DNA of 47,373 nucleotides from contig JAFXTY010000057.1 of the NCBI GenBank assembly GCA_017535435.1, positions 1 to 47,373 on the forward strand, in the 5' to 3' direction. Below, piece after piece: positions 40,140-47,373 of this stretch. Made by a program: the position numbers and the translations under genes. Below the pieces are notes generated by a model, which was not told where the DNA came from, ran no database searches, and saw only the letters and a program-made list of their open reading frames with translations. This stretch comes from Spirochaetia bacterium. GTDB lineage: Bacteria; Spirochaetota; Spirochaetia; CADAEX01. How positions within the stretch are numbered: position 1 is the first letter of the stretch; the number at the start of each line of letters is the position of its first letter.

Positions 40140-41176
40140 CACAGCTCTCCGTACAGGGAAAGACCTGCGGTCTCTTTAAAGCCGAAGCGGATGTTCATGT
40201 TCTGCACCGCCTGACCGGAGGCACCTTTTACCAGGTTGTCTATCACAGAGAAGAGCAGTATGGTGCTGCCCTGCACCTGCCAGCTTATGTCGCACCTGTT
40301 GGAGCCCCACACATTCTTGGTCTCGGGCAGGGTGCCTGGAACCAGGTTCACGAACGGCCTGTCGCCGTAGAAATCCTGGTAGATATGGAGCACCTCGTCG
40401 TTGGTCACCGGCTTTGCCAGATCGACTACAGTAGTCACCTCCATGCCCCGTTTAAGCGGCACCAGGTGTGGGGTGAAGAACAGGTCAAGACCGCTGTCAA
40501 AGGTGGCGATCTGGCTTAAGATTTCGGTGAAGTGCCGGTGGGTCTGGCCCGGCAGGTATGCACATGTGTTCTCGGTCCGCTCGCAGAAAAGGCTCTGCAC
40601 TTTGGCCTTACGGCCGGAGCCGGAGATGCCGGAGAGAGCGTTGGCCACTATCTTCCCTTTAAGGAGCCCTGCCTTTGCCAGCGGGATTACAGGCAGTAGG
40701 GTGCAGGTTGGGTAGCAGCCCGGGTTTGCGATTATGTCGGCCTTCTTGATCTGATCTGCATAGACCTCGCAGAGACCGTAAACGCTCTGTGGAAGCAGTT
40801 CAGGGCATGGAGGCTCCTGGCCGTAGGCCTGGGCAAACAGCTTGTGGTCCTTTATACGGAAGTCTGCCGAAAGGTCTATCACCACGCTCTTTCCGAAGAA
40901 AGGCTGGCATATCTTGGCCGACTCCAGGTGAGGCAGTCCTGCGAAAACTACATCCGGCTTCATGGCTATTGCCTCTTCCAGAGTGACCAGATTGCCTTTG
41001 CACAATCCCTGTTTCTTCTCTATCGCTTTTCCGATTCCCGGATCCACCGATGCAGCCGGCTGGCCGAACCTGGATGAGGATACCGGAATAATCTCGTCCA
41101 CATCTGGATGATCTGCAAGAAGCCTGAGCAGAATCATTCCTGTATATCCTGTTGTTCCTAAAATAACCGCTTTCAT
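40139..41176 (-). CDS. argC: N-acetyl-gamma-glutamyl-phosphate reductase
   Basis: The protein is 345 aa. The NADP-binding start is VILGTTGYTGMILLRLL and the catalytic Cys is in NPGCYPTC; HRHFTEI is also present. The ATG at 41176 is chosen because AGGAG lies 5-6 nt upstream; a GTG at 41182 would overlap that site. It reduces N-acetylglutamyl phosphate to the semialdehyde. It is 11 nt after argR. Confidence 0.95.
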   Translation of the reverse strand: MKAVILGTTGYTGMILLRLLADHPDVDEIIPVSSSRFGQPAASVDPGIGKAIEKKQGLCKGNLVTLEEAIAMKPDVVFAGLPHLESAKICQPFFGKSVVIDLSADFRIKDHKLFAQAYGQEPPCPELLPQSVYGLCEVYADQIKKADIIANPGCYPTCTLLPVIPLAKAGLLKGKIVANALSGISGSGRKAKVQSLFCERTENTCAYLPGQTHRHFTEILSQIATFDSGLDLFFTPHLVPLKRGMEVTTVVDLAKPVTNDEVLHIYQDFYGDRPFVNLVPGTLPETKNVWGSNRCDISWQVQGSTILLFSVIDNLVKGASGQAVQNMNIRFGFKETAGLSLYGEL

Positions 41177-41187
41177 ATTCACTCCTG

Positions 41188-41655
41188 TCAGATATATAAG
41201 GATGGAAATTTCTTCCGGAGAACCTCCTTAAGATTCTCCTTTGTGATTCCCTCTTTTATTACAAATATCACTGTGTCATCACCTGCCACAGTACCTAGAA
41301 TCTCATCAAGTCCCAGGCTGTCGAAGGCAACTGCAACTGTGTTGGCATAACCCGGCAGTGTCCGTATGACCCCCAGGTTGCCTGAGAAGTTCATACTTAC
41401 AAACCCGCGGCTTATGTCGCCGATGAAGTTGTCGGTGCTGCCACGCCTGTTCTCCCCCTCGCTCACTGTATAGAAGTAACCGCCCTGGGGATGATGGCTC
41501 TTGCTCACCTTCAGAGTCTTGAGATCTCTGGAGAGGGTGGCCTGGGTGACATCAATATTCCGCTCTGCCAGAAGAGCCTGAAGCTGCTCCTGGTTCTCGA
41601 TGCTATTGCTTATGATGAGGTTCCTGATTAGATTAAGCCTTGTCTTTTTATCCAT
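41188..41655 (-). CDS. argR: arginine repressor ArgR
   Basis: The protein is 155 aa. The N-terminal winged helix is in RNLIISNSIENQEQLQALLAERNIDVTQATLSRDLKTLKV. The C-terminal hexamer and arginine-binding domain has GTVAGDDTVIFVIK. It heads the arginine operon and should repress it, including itself, through the paired palindromes at 41659-41693. Its ATG is 9 nt after a TATAAA, with no Shine-Dalgarno. Confidence 0.95.
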   Translation of the reverse strand: MDKKTRLNLIRNLIISNSIENQEQLQALLAERNIDVTQATLSRDLKTLKVSKSHHPQGGYFYTVSEGENRRGSTDNFIGDISRGFVSMNFSGNLGVIRTLPGYANTVAVAFDSLGLDEILGTVAGDDTVIFVIKEGITKENLKEVLRKKFPSLYI

Positions 41656-41658
41656 TTC

Positions 41659-41693
41659 GGTATATTTATACCAATTTTTGCATATTTATGCAA
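41659..41693 (-). promoter_or_regulatory. argR-operon promoter overlapped by two ARG-box-like palindromes
   Basis: GGTATATTTATACC (41659-41672) and TTGCATATTTATGCAA (41678-41693) are perfect palindromes with centres 20 bp apart, the spacing of paired ARG boxes bound by an ArgR hexamer. On the minus strand TTGCAT (41693-41688), 17 nt and TATAAA (41670-41665) form a promoter, so the boxes cover both the -35 and the -10. Confidence 0.8.
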
Positions 41694-41711
41694 TACATAA
41701 TAGAATATATA

Positions 41712-41745
41712 AAATAAAAAAGGTGGAAACCGGAGCCTCCACCTT
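41712..41745 (-). terminator. terminator after the FadL-like gene
   Basis: On the minus strand AAGGTGGA and TCCACCTT pair around a 10-nt loop, followed by a T-rich tract (TTTTATTTTA). It separates the porin gene from the arginine operon. Confidence 0.85.
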
Positions 41746-41765
41746 AATCTTATCGGAATCTACTA

Positions 41766-42992
41766 TTATAAAAATCTGTAAGTTACGCTGATAGCTCCCT
41801 CGAAGATTTTCTTTTCCAGCTTGACATTCTGATATGTCTCGCTGAAGTACTGAACATAGAAGCCACCTACATCAATAGTCAGGTCATCAAAGAAGGTAAG
41901 CTCAAATCCACCGCAGTAGGTGAAACTATTAAGATATGGGTTGTAGAAACTGTTTCCACCCTCTTTCTTCTTGCTTCCGATATCTGTATAGAATCCTCCA
42001 AGGCTGACAGCCAGCATTTTATTGAACTGGTATTCTGCCGCAAAGTTGATTTCCCATGCATCATCAAGCTCATAGTCTGCAAGATCGTTGAAGTAGTAGT
42101 TGAAGCCCACTGCAGCATAAAGCTGTGGGATAATCTGCCAGCCTATACCGCCTCCCAGATATGCAGGAAGCACATAGGAGAAATGGTCACCTTTATTAGC
42201 ACCCAGAACTGCGGCACCTACACCATCTGCCTTTTTATATTCATAGTCGATAATAGACTCTGTATGATATGTCAATGCAATATCCAATGTCTCGATAGGC
42301 TTATAGTGAATACTGAAAATACCGCCTGTTCCAAAGCCATTAGCCTCGGTCTTGGCAAGTGTCTTGTCAGTTCCAAGAACAGGGGCAAATGCAGCAGGAG
42401 GATCATCATGCAATTTGATCTTTACTTTCTGAGAACCATAAAGGATACGCACTGCAGCAGCTACTGAGAGGTGGTCTTCCCAGAACTGGTGGGAAATTCC
42501 TATGATATTGTCATACAGAACTGAGTAAATATCCATGGAATGTCCAATATTTCCCAACTCAGGATGTCCATACTTTGCACCCATTTTTGTCAAAGCACCG
42601 ACAGTAAAGGCATTTCCATCTTCATATTCGAGCTCACCGCCACCTGCAGCAACAGTAAAACCGGCAAAGAGGGCAGTCCTGTTCTTCTTCCATACCAATG
42701 TAAGATCAGGATAGAGATAGGTAGGAACATCTGTGCTATATGACTCACCATTGAATTTGTTTGTGTACTTTTTATAAAGGAACTGGTTTCCAGCCCCGAC
42801 ATAGAGTCCATCTTTCAGGAATGCAGTTCCAGCCGGGTTGTAGAACATAGCATCAGGCTTCTTGCTTTCAGTTGCCTTTGAAGGGAACCTGGCATAGCCG
42901 GCACCGCTGTTGATCTTGTTCTCTGAACCGCCGGCGAAGAGCAGGCCGGTAAATACGATTGTCAGTATAAGAACCAATAGTGTTTTTCTCAT
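41766..42992 (-). CDS. OmpP1/FadL/TodX-family outer-membrane transporter
   Basis: The protein is 408 aa with a signal peptide (MRKTLLVLILTIVFTGLLFAG). It carries the family N-terminal hatch pattern (GAGYARFPSKATESKKPDAM, FYNPAGTAFLKDGLYVGAG) and many amphipathic strands, and ends in a terminal aromatic-rich strand (AISVTYRFL). FadL proteins carry long-chain fatty acids and other hydrophobic compounds across the outer membrane. It fits with the FadD-like and other acyl-CoA synthetases in the window. AAGGAGAG precedes the ATG. Confidence 0.85.
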   Translation of the reverse strand: MRKTLLVLILTIVFTGLLFAGGSENKINSGAGYARFPSKATESKKPDAMFYNPAGTAFLKDGLYVGAGNQFLYKKYTNKFNGESYSTDVPTYLYPDLTLVWKKNRTALFAGFTVAAGGGELEYEDGNAFTVGALTKMGAKYGHPELGNIGHSMDIYSVLYDNIIGISHQFWEDHLSVAAAVRILYGSQKVKIKLHDDPPAAFAPVLGTDKTLAKTEANGFGTGGIFSIHYKPIETLDIALTYHTESIIDYEYKKADGVGAAVLGANKGDHFSYVLPAYLGGGIGWQIIPQLYAAVGFNYYFNDLADYELDDAWEINFAAEYQFNKMLAVSLGGFYTDIGSKKKEGGNSFYNPYLNSFTYCGGFELTFFDDLTIDVGGFYVQYFSETYQNVKLEKKIFEGAISVTYRFL

Positions 42993-43017
42993 TAATTCTC
43001 TCCTTAATCATTTTGAT

Positions 43018-43031
43018 TTTAGCATGCTAAA
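43018..43031. promoter_or_regulatory. 14-bp palindrome upstream of the FadL-like gene
   Basis: TTTAGCATGCTAAA is a perfect palindrome about 26-39 bp before the FadL-like start codon, in the expected promoter region. It may be an operator for a fatty-acid responsive or other regulator. I see no strong -35/-10 pair to fix its position. Confidence 0.4.
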
Positions 43032-43070
43032 TTTGAGAATAAAATAAATTGTTATTATTGGTATTTTTGG

Positions 43071-45110
43071 TCAAAATTTGAGCAGATACCCTTCATCAGA
43101 GTCCACGGACTCTTCCTCAACTTCATTCTTCTCTGGCACAGCAGGAGCCGGGGTCTCAGACACAGCCGACGGCTCTGCCTTGGCAGTGAACCGCAATGTC
43201 CTTATAGGCTTGGAGCTCAGCCGCACGCCGGAAGCCTTGAATCCCTTGACATGATAGCTGTCCAGGTCAAACTCCTCCTCCAGAACCCGCAGCCGGGGCG
43301 CCTTCCTATATATCAATGTAATTGTACCATGCTGCTTTTCAGTCAGCAACAAAAATTTACATCCGTCAGGCAGGTACTGGTAACTTTTCTCCACAATGAA
43401 CTTCTCCACCTGGAACCGCTTTATGCACACATGCTTCTTGTCTGCAGTCTGGTAGATAAGCGAGAATATTGTGTTCTTGAGGATATCCTTGTCGGCGATG
43501 TTGCACCAGAGCATTCCCTGTCCCACAAACATCTTCTCCGGAGCGTTGATGACCTGGAATGTACCTTCCTTGCTTACAATCAGGAGCCTGTCGTATTCAC
43601 TTACAGCGAAAAGCTTCTCTCCATCCTTGACGCCGTAGCCAAGATAGCCGCTCTCTGCATTGTAGTTGAGCATCAGGTTCCGCTGGGCCACTGCCTTCAC
43701 ATCCACAGTCTGGAAGCTGTTGACCACGGTCCGCCGCTTGATTCCCACACCCGCCTTCTTTCTGGATTCGGTGAGCATCTTCTTAAGATCCTCGATATAG
43801 CGCAGGGAATACTCCACCAGATGTTCAAGCTTGTATTCACAGTCCTTGATATTGTTCTGGATCTCCTCAATCTGCTCGTGGTTCTTGTTGATGTCAAACA
43901 GGGAAATTCGCCTGATAGGAATCTTCAGAAGTCTTTCCACATCCTCTTTTGTCACCTTCCGGGCAAGCTGGTCTGCAAAAGGCCTGAACCCGTAAAGCAC
44001 AGCCCGCTCAACTTCCTCGGCAGTCTTCTTGGTCTCGATCTTCTTATAGATCCGCTCTTCGATGAAGATCCGGTCCAGTGTCCTTGCGTAAAGGTCTTCC
44101 AGAAGGTGCTCTTTCCGCAGCTCCTGCTCTGCCCTGAGGACATCCATCAGGTGCCGTGAGTGGTAGGCAATGATCTCGGAGACACCCATGATTGCAGGAA
44201 GGTCGTCCTTGATTACCAGGGAGTTGACGCTTATCTTGTACTCGCAGTTGGTGTATGCATACAGAGCGTTGATGAAGTTCTTGTTTGCATTTACGCCCCG
44301 CGGCAGGTCTATCTCGATGTTGGCCTTGTCTGTGGTGTAGTCGGTGATTGATGCAATCTTAAGCTTGCCTGCTTTTGCCGCCTTTGTGATGGAGTCAATC
44401 ATCATCTCGCTGGTGACAGAGTATGGAAGCTCCTCTATGATAATCCGCTTGGGGTCTGATGTGTTCAGCTTGGCCCTGATGACCACCTTGCCCTTGCCGT
44501 CATTGTAGTTGGAGACATCCATGATGCCTCCGGTGGGCAGATCCGGATAAAGGGTGAACTCCTCCTCCTTGATGAAAGAGCTCATGGCATCCAGCACTTC
44601 TATTGGGTTATGGGGAAGGATCATGGTGCTCATACCTACAGCGATACCCTCGGCCCCCTGTATAAGGACTACAGGAATCTTGGCCGGGAACACCATAGGC
44701 TCCTTGGCTCTGCCGTCGTAGCTGTCTATGTAGGTGGTGAGCTCCGGGTTGTAGAGCACTTCCTTTGCAAAAGGCAGGAGGCGGCACTCAATGTACCTGC
44801 CGGCAGCGGCGGGCTCTCCTGTAAGTATGTTGCCATAGTTTCCCTGCTTCTCGATAAAGAGGTCGCAGTTGGCCAGCTTGACCAGTGCGCCGTAGATGGA
44901 GGAATCGCCGTGGGGGTGGTACTTCATGGTCTCGCCCACAACGTTTGCCACCTTGTGGAACTTGCCGTCGTCCATGGAGATAAGGGAATGGAGTATGCGC
45001 CGCTGCACCGGCTTAAGGCCGTCCACCAGGTCGGGGATAGCACGGTCGCGGATTACATAGGAGGCATACTGGAGGAAATAATCTTTATAAAGCTGAGATA
45101 CTTGTGCCAT
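43071..45110 (-). CDS. parC: DNA topoisomerase IV subunit A (ParC-like)
   Basis: The protein is 679 aa, shorter than GyrA, with a reduced C-terminal domain as in bacteroidete-type ParC. It has DGLKPVQRRILHSL, YHPHGDSSIYG and the catalytic Tyr in AAAGRYIECR (Y106). In the quinolone-resistance region S70 keeps the usual Ser but G74 replaces the usual Asp or Glu (GyrA D87, ParC E84 in E. coli numbering). The tail after ~620 is acidic and proline-rich. It follows parE with a 1-nt gap; GAGGTG precedes the ATG. Confidence 0.88.
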   Translation of the reverse strand: MAQVSQLYKDYFLQYASYVIRDRAIPDLVDGLKPVQRRILHSLISMDDGKFHKVANVVGETMKYHPHGDSSIYGALVKLANCDLFIEKQGNYGNILTGEPAAAGRYIECRLLPFAKEVLYNPELTTYIDSYDGRAKEPMVFPAKIPVVLIQGAEGIAVGMSTMILPHNPIEVLDAMSSFIKEEEFTLYPDLPTGGIMDVSNYNDGKGKVVIRAKLNTSDPKRIIIEELPYSVTSEMMIDSITKAAKAGKLKIASITDYTTDKANIEIDLPRGVNANKNFINALYAYTNCEYKISVNSLVIKDDLPAIMGVSEIIAYHSRHLMDVLRAEQELRKEHLLEDLYARTLDRIFIEERIYKKIETKKTAEEVERAVLYGFRPFADQLARKVTKEDVERLLKIPIRRISLFDINKNHEQIEEIQNNIKDCEYKLEHLVEYSLRYIEDLKKMLTESRKKAGVGIKRRTVVNSFQTVDVKAVAQRNLMLNYNAESGYLGYGVKDGEKLFAVSEYDRLLIVSKEGTFQVINAPEKMFVGQGMLWCNIADKDILKNTIFSLIYQTADKKHVCIKRFQVEKFIVEKSYQYLPDGCKFLLLTEKQHGTITLIYRKAPRLRVLEEEFDLDSYHVKGFKASGVRLSSKPIRTLRFTAKAEPSAVSETPAPAVPEKNEVEEESVDSDEGYLLKF

Positions 45111-45111
45111 A

Positions 45112-46935
45112 TCACACCTCCTCTGGCAGCAGATACTGCATTATGAAATCCCGCCGCTCCGGGGTATTGTCCCCCATGTAGAACTCCATGGTCTTGGAGA
45201 GGTCGGCTATGCTGTCGGCTGTCACCGGAATAAGTTTTATATCGTTGCCTATAAAAGCTCCGAACTCCTTGGGGTCGATCTCTCCAAGGCCCTTGAACCG
45301 GGTGACCTCGCAGCCCCGGATCTCCTTCATGGCTTTGTCCCGCTCCTTCTCGTTGTAGCAGTAGCGTACCTCCTGCCGGTTCCGGACACGGAACAGAGGA
45401 GTCTCGAGAATAAAGAGCCTGCCGCTGGTCACCAACTCCTCGAAAAAGGTGAGGAAGTAGGTCATAAGGAGGATGCGGATATGGTAGCCGTCGTCATCGG
45501 CATCGGTGGCTATAACCACTTTGCCGTAGCGGAGCCCCTCCATGCCGTCCTCGATGCCCAGGGCCTTCATTATGTTGTAAAGCTCCTCGGTCTTGTATAT
45601 AACTGTGCGCTTTTCCCCTTCCACATTCTTGACTTTTCCCCGGAGGGAGAAGACAGCCTGAGTCCGCACATCTCTTGTCTTAGTTATGGTACCGCTTGCA
45701 GAATCGCCCTCTGTAAGGAATATCATGGAGGCTTCGCACTCCTCGGCATGGCGGGGGTCCTGATGCAGGTGCCAGCGGCAGTCCCGGAGCTTCTCGATGT
45801 TGAGCCGGGTGCGGCTGGAGGCTTCCTTGGCATTCTTCTTGACTTCGGAGAGCTCTTTCCGCAGCTTCTCGTTCCGCACAATTATGTCCTGGAGCTTCTT
45901 GGCATCATCCATATTCTTGTGGAGATAATCCTCAACCCCTTCCTTTACCTCGTTCATAATCCAGCTGCGGATCTCGGTGTTGCCCAGCTTGTTCTTGGTC
46001 TGGCTTTCAAACACCGGCTCCTTCAGTTTTATGGAGATGCAGCCTGCTATGCTTTCCCGCACATCCTGGCCTGAATAATTGGCCTTGAAATATTCGTTGA
46101 TGCCCTTGAGAAGCCCCTCTTTGAAGGCACTCAGGTGGGTACCGCCGTCCGATGTGTACTGGCCGTTCACGAAGGAGAAATAGGTCTCGCCGTAGTTCCG
46201 GGTATGGGTGAAGGCTATCTCCAGCTTATCGCCCTTGAAATAGACTATATCGTATTGGATGTTCTCGCCCACTTCGCTCTTCAGAAGGTCATATAAGCCC
46301 TTGTCGGAATAGAAGGTCTCCTTGTCAAAAGTAAGGGTGAGCCCCTGGTTCAGGTAGGCATAGTTCCACAGCCTCTTCTTCACAAAGTCGAAGTTGAAGG
46401 CATAATCCCCGAAAAGCTCAGCATCGGGGACAAACTCTATGAAAACTCCGTTCCGCTCCTTAGGGCTTGAGCCTTTCCGCTCCGATATCAGCTGGCCCTT
46501 CTCGAAGATTGCCTCCTGGAAACGGCCGTCCCGGATAGATACTACACGGAAGTAGGAGGAAAGGGCATTCACAGCCTTGGTTCCCACGCCATTCAACCCC
46601 ACAGAGAACTGGAAGACATCATCATTATATTTGGCACCAGTGTTGATCACAGATACGCAGTCCACCACCTTTCCCAGCGGGATTCCACGGCCGTAGTCCC
46701 TCACCTTCACCTTGTTGTCCTTTATCTCTATGACAATGCGCTTGCCGGCCCCCATTATGAACTCGTCCACGCTGTTGTCGATTATCTCTTTCAAGAGCAC
46801 ATAGATACCGTCGTCCGGATTGGAGCCGTTGCCAAGCCGTCCGATGTACATACCGCTCCTCTTTCGGATATGCTCCAGGGAGCTTAAGGTCTGTATCTTG
46901 CTCTCGTCGTATATTGCAGTTTTCTTCTCAGCCAT
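45112..46935 (-). CDS. parE: DNA topoisomerase IV subunit B (ParE-like)
   Basis: The protein is 607 aa. The GHKL ATPase has EIIDNSVDEF, VRDYGRGIPLG and GLNGVGTKAVNALS. The TOPRIM domain has LTEGDSASG, ATDADDDGYHIR and FKGLGEIDPKEF. EGDSASG in place of EGDSAGG sets it apart from classic gyrase B. It pairs with the ParC-like subunit to decatenate DNA. It begins 6 nt after the upstream phosphatase gene. Confidence 0.9.
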   Translation of the reverse strand: MAEKKTAIYDESKIQTLSSLEHIRKRSGMYIGRLGNGSNPDDGIYVLLKEIIDNSVDEFIMGAGKRIVIEIKDNKVKVRDYGRGIPLGKVVDCVSVINTGAKYNDDVFQFSVGLNGVGTKAVNALSSYFRVVSIRDGRFQEAIFEKGQLISERKGSSPKERNGVFIEFVPDAELFGDYAFNFDFVKKRLWNYAYLNQGLTLTFDKETFYSDKGLYDLLKSEVGENIQYDIVYFKGDKLEIAFTHTRNYGETYFSFVNGQYTSDGGTHLSAFKEGLLKGINEYFKANYSGQDVRESIAGCISIKLKEPVFESQTKNKLGNTEIRSWIMNEVKEGVEDYLHKNMDDAKKLQDIIVRNEKLRKELSEVKKNAKEASSRTRLNIEKLRDCRWHLHQDPRHAEECEASMIFLTEGDSASGTITKTRDVRTQAVFSLRGKVKNVEGEKRTVIYKTEELYNIMKALGIEDGMEGLRYGKVVIATDADDDGYHIRILLMTYFLTFFEELVTSGRLFILETPLFRVRNRQEVRYCYNEKERDKAMKEIRGCEVTRFKGLGEIDPKEFGAFIGNDIKLIPVTADSIADLSKTMEFYMGDNTPERRDFIMQYLLPEEV

Positions 46936-46941
46936 AAGTTG

Positions 46942-47373
46942 TCAAAGATCTCCAAACCGTTCCAGCATCCATCGTCCCTTCTCGAAGGAGAAGACGTTAA
47001 GGCTTGTGTTTCCGACCTTGAAGCAGCGGCGGGCGTTGACAGAGATTCCCAGCACCAGGCGCATAAAGAAGTCCACCCAACCCCGGTGTGTCACCACCAG
47101 GATATTCTCCCCGGGATGCTTCTCTGTCACAAATGTCATGAAATCCTGGATCATCTGGATGTAATCCTGCTTGCTCTGTCCGTTCGGAATGCGGTATTCC
47201 ATATCGTCGCTCACCGCTTTCCTGAAGTCGTCTGGATAGTGTTCCTTCACATATGCCCAGTCGTGGGTGGCAAAGATTCCCATATCCCGCTCCCGCAGCC
47301 GTTTGTCCGGTACAATCTCCAGATTGAGTTTTTCGTTGATATATTTTGCTGTGTCCCAGGCCCGTCCCAGGTC
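46942..47373 (-). CDS. histidine phosphatase family protein (5' end outside window)
   Basis: The visible C-terminal 143 residues read DLGRAWDTAKYINEKLN at the window edge, then RLRERDMGIFATHDW, VTHRGWVDFFMRLVLG (the second catalytic His) and FSFEKGRWMLERFGDL. The usual N-terminal RHG motif must lie beyond 47373. Substrates of this family range from phosphoglycerate to cobalamin precursors, so none can be assigned. It is probably the gene before parE in one transcript. Confidence 0.85.
   Translation of the reverse strand, partial: DLGRAWDTAKYINEKLNLEIVPDKRLRERDMGIFATHDWAYVKEHYPDDFRKAVSDDMEYRIPNGQSKQDYIQMIQDFMTFVTEKHPGENILVVTHRGWVDFFMRLVLGISVNARRCFKVGNTSLNVFSFEKGRWMLERFGDL

Noticed and set aside
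43251-44159. Long open frame antisense to parC, and similar antisense frames over the acyl-CoA synthetases
   Set aside because: These mirror the codon use of the strongly conserved genes on the other strand and have no protein-family features.
1-47373. CRISPR array
   Set aside because: I found no series of regularly spaced identical repeats, and no cas gene is present.

Overview
The window looks like a chromosomal segment of a host-associated spirochaete, most likely a gut or rumen Treponema. The basis is the mix of BspA-like (DUF285) surface lipoproteins, an outer-membrane barrel repertoire, a branched-chain 2-oxoacid:ferredoxin oxidoreductase, a bacteroidete-style ParC/ParE pair and many small toxin-antitoxin modules. 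The genus is inferred from gene content only. No rRNA or other decisive marker is present, and there is one tRNA gene.

Layout. (1) 1-11.3 kb is accessory: a decaying tandem array of ORF6N DNA-binding genes, a VapC/Phd-type toxin-antitoxin pair, three large paralogous surface lipoproteins plus a small MBG-domain lipoprotein, an anchored coiled-coil/beta-barrel protein, and a tandem array of small double-glycine (Nif11-like) peptide precursors. It ends at a tRNA-Leu(CAG). (2) 11.4-16.5 kb is mostly household: a YmdB-like protein lacking several expected active-site residues, RseC, RsmE, a C-terminal processing protease, a small membrane protein, Lgt and a YD-repeat exported protein. (3) 16.5-25.9 kb is one metabolic locus on the minus strand: three successive pairs of HTH-cupin regulator plus AMP-forming acyl-CoA synthetase, downstream of a four-subunit VOR-type oxidoreductase. 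Together these could interconvert branched short-chain fatty acids, acyl-CoAs and branched 2-oxoacids. (4) 26-30 kb holds a broken NnrD, a STAS/zinc-ribbon protein, a YgiQ radical SAM protein, Ogt and a Nif11-like small protein. (5) 30-36.5 kb is an AT-rich island: HigBA, flavodoxin, two orphan HicB proteins, a single-chain restriction-modification enzyme with a divergent XRE controller, and a PD-(D/E)XK protein. (6) 36.9-41.7 kb is an argR-argC-argB-argD-argG operon behind paired ARG-box-like palindromes. (7) 41.8-47.4 kb holds a FadL-family porin, ParC, ParE and a histidine phosphatase cut by the window end.

Two patterns cut across the genes. First, each of three ORF6N copies carries a perfect 27-bp palindrome at the same codon phase of the DNA-binding domain, but with a different sequence; the two arms change together. 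A fourth palindrome of the same type stands alone at the edge of the restriction island. Second, about ten genes that begin transcription units have a -10 box only 6-9 nt before the start codon and no room for a Shine-Dalgarno site, which suggests leaderless mRNAs, whereas genes inside operons have ordinary Shine-Dalgarno sites. Other points of interest are the orphan precursor-peptide array without visible modification enzymes, and two families of intergenic repeats next to the small mobile-type genes.
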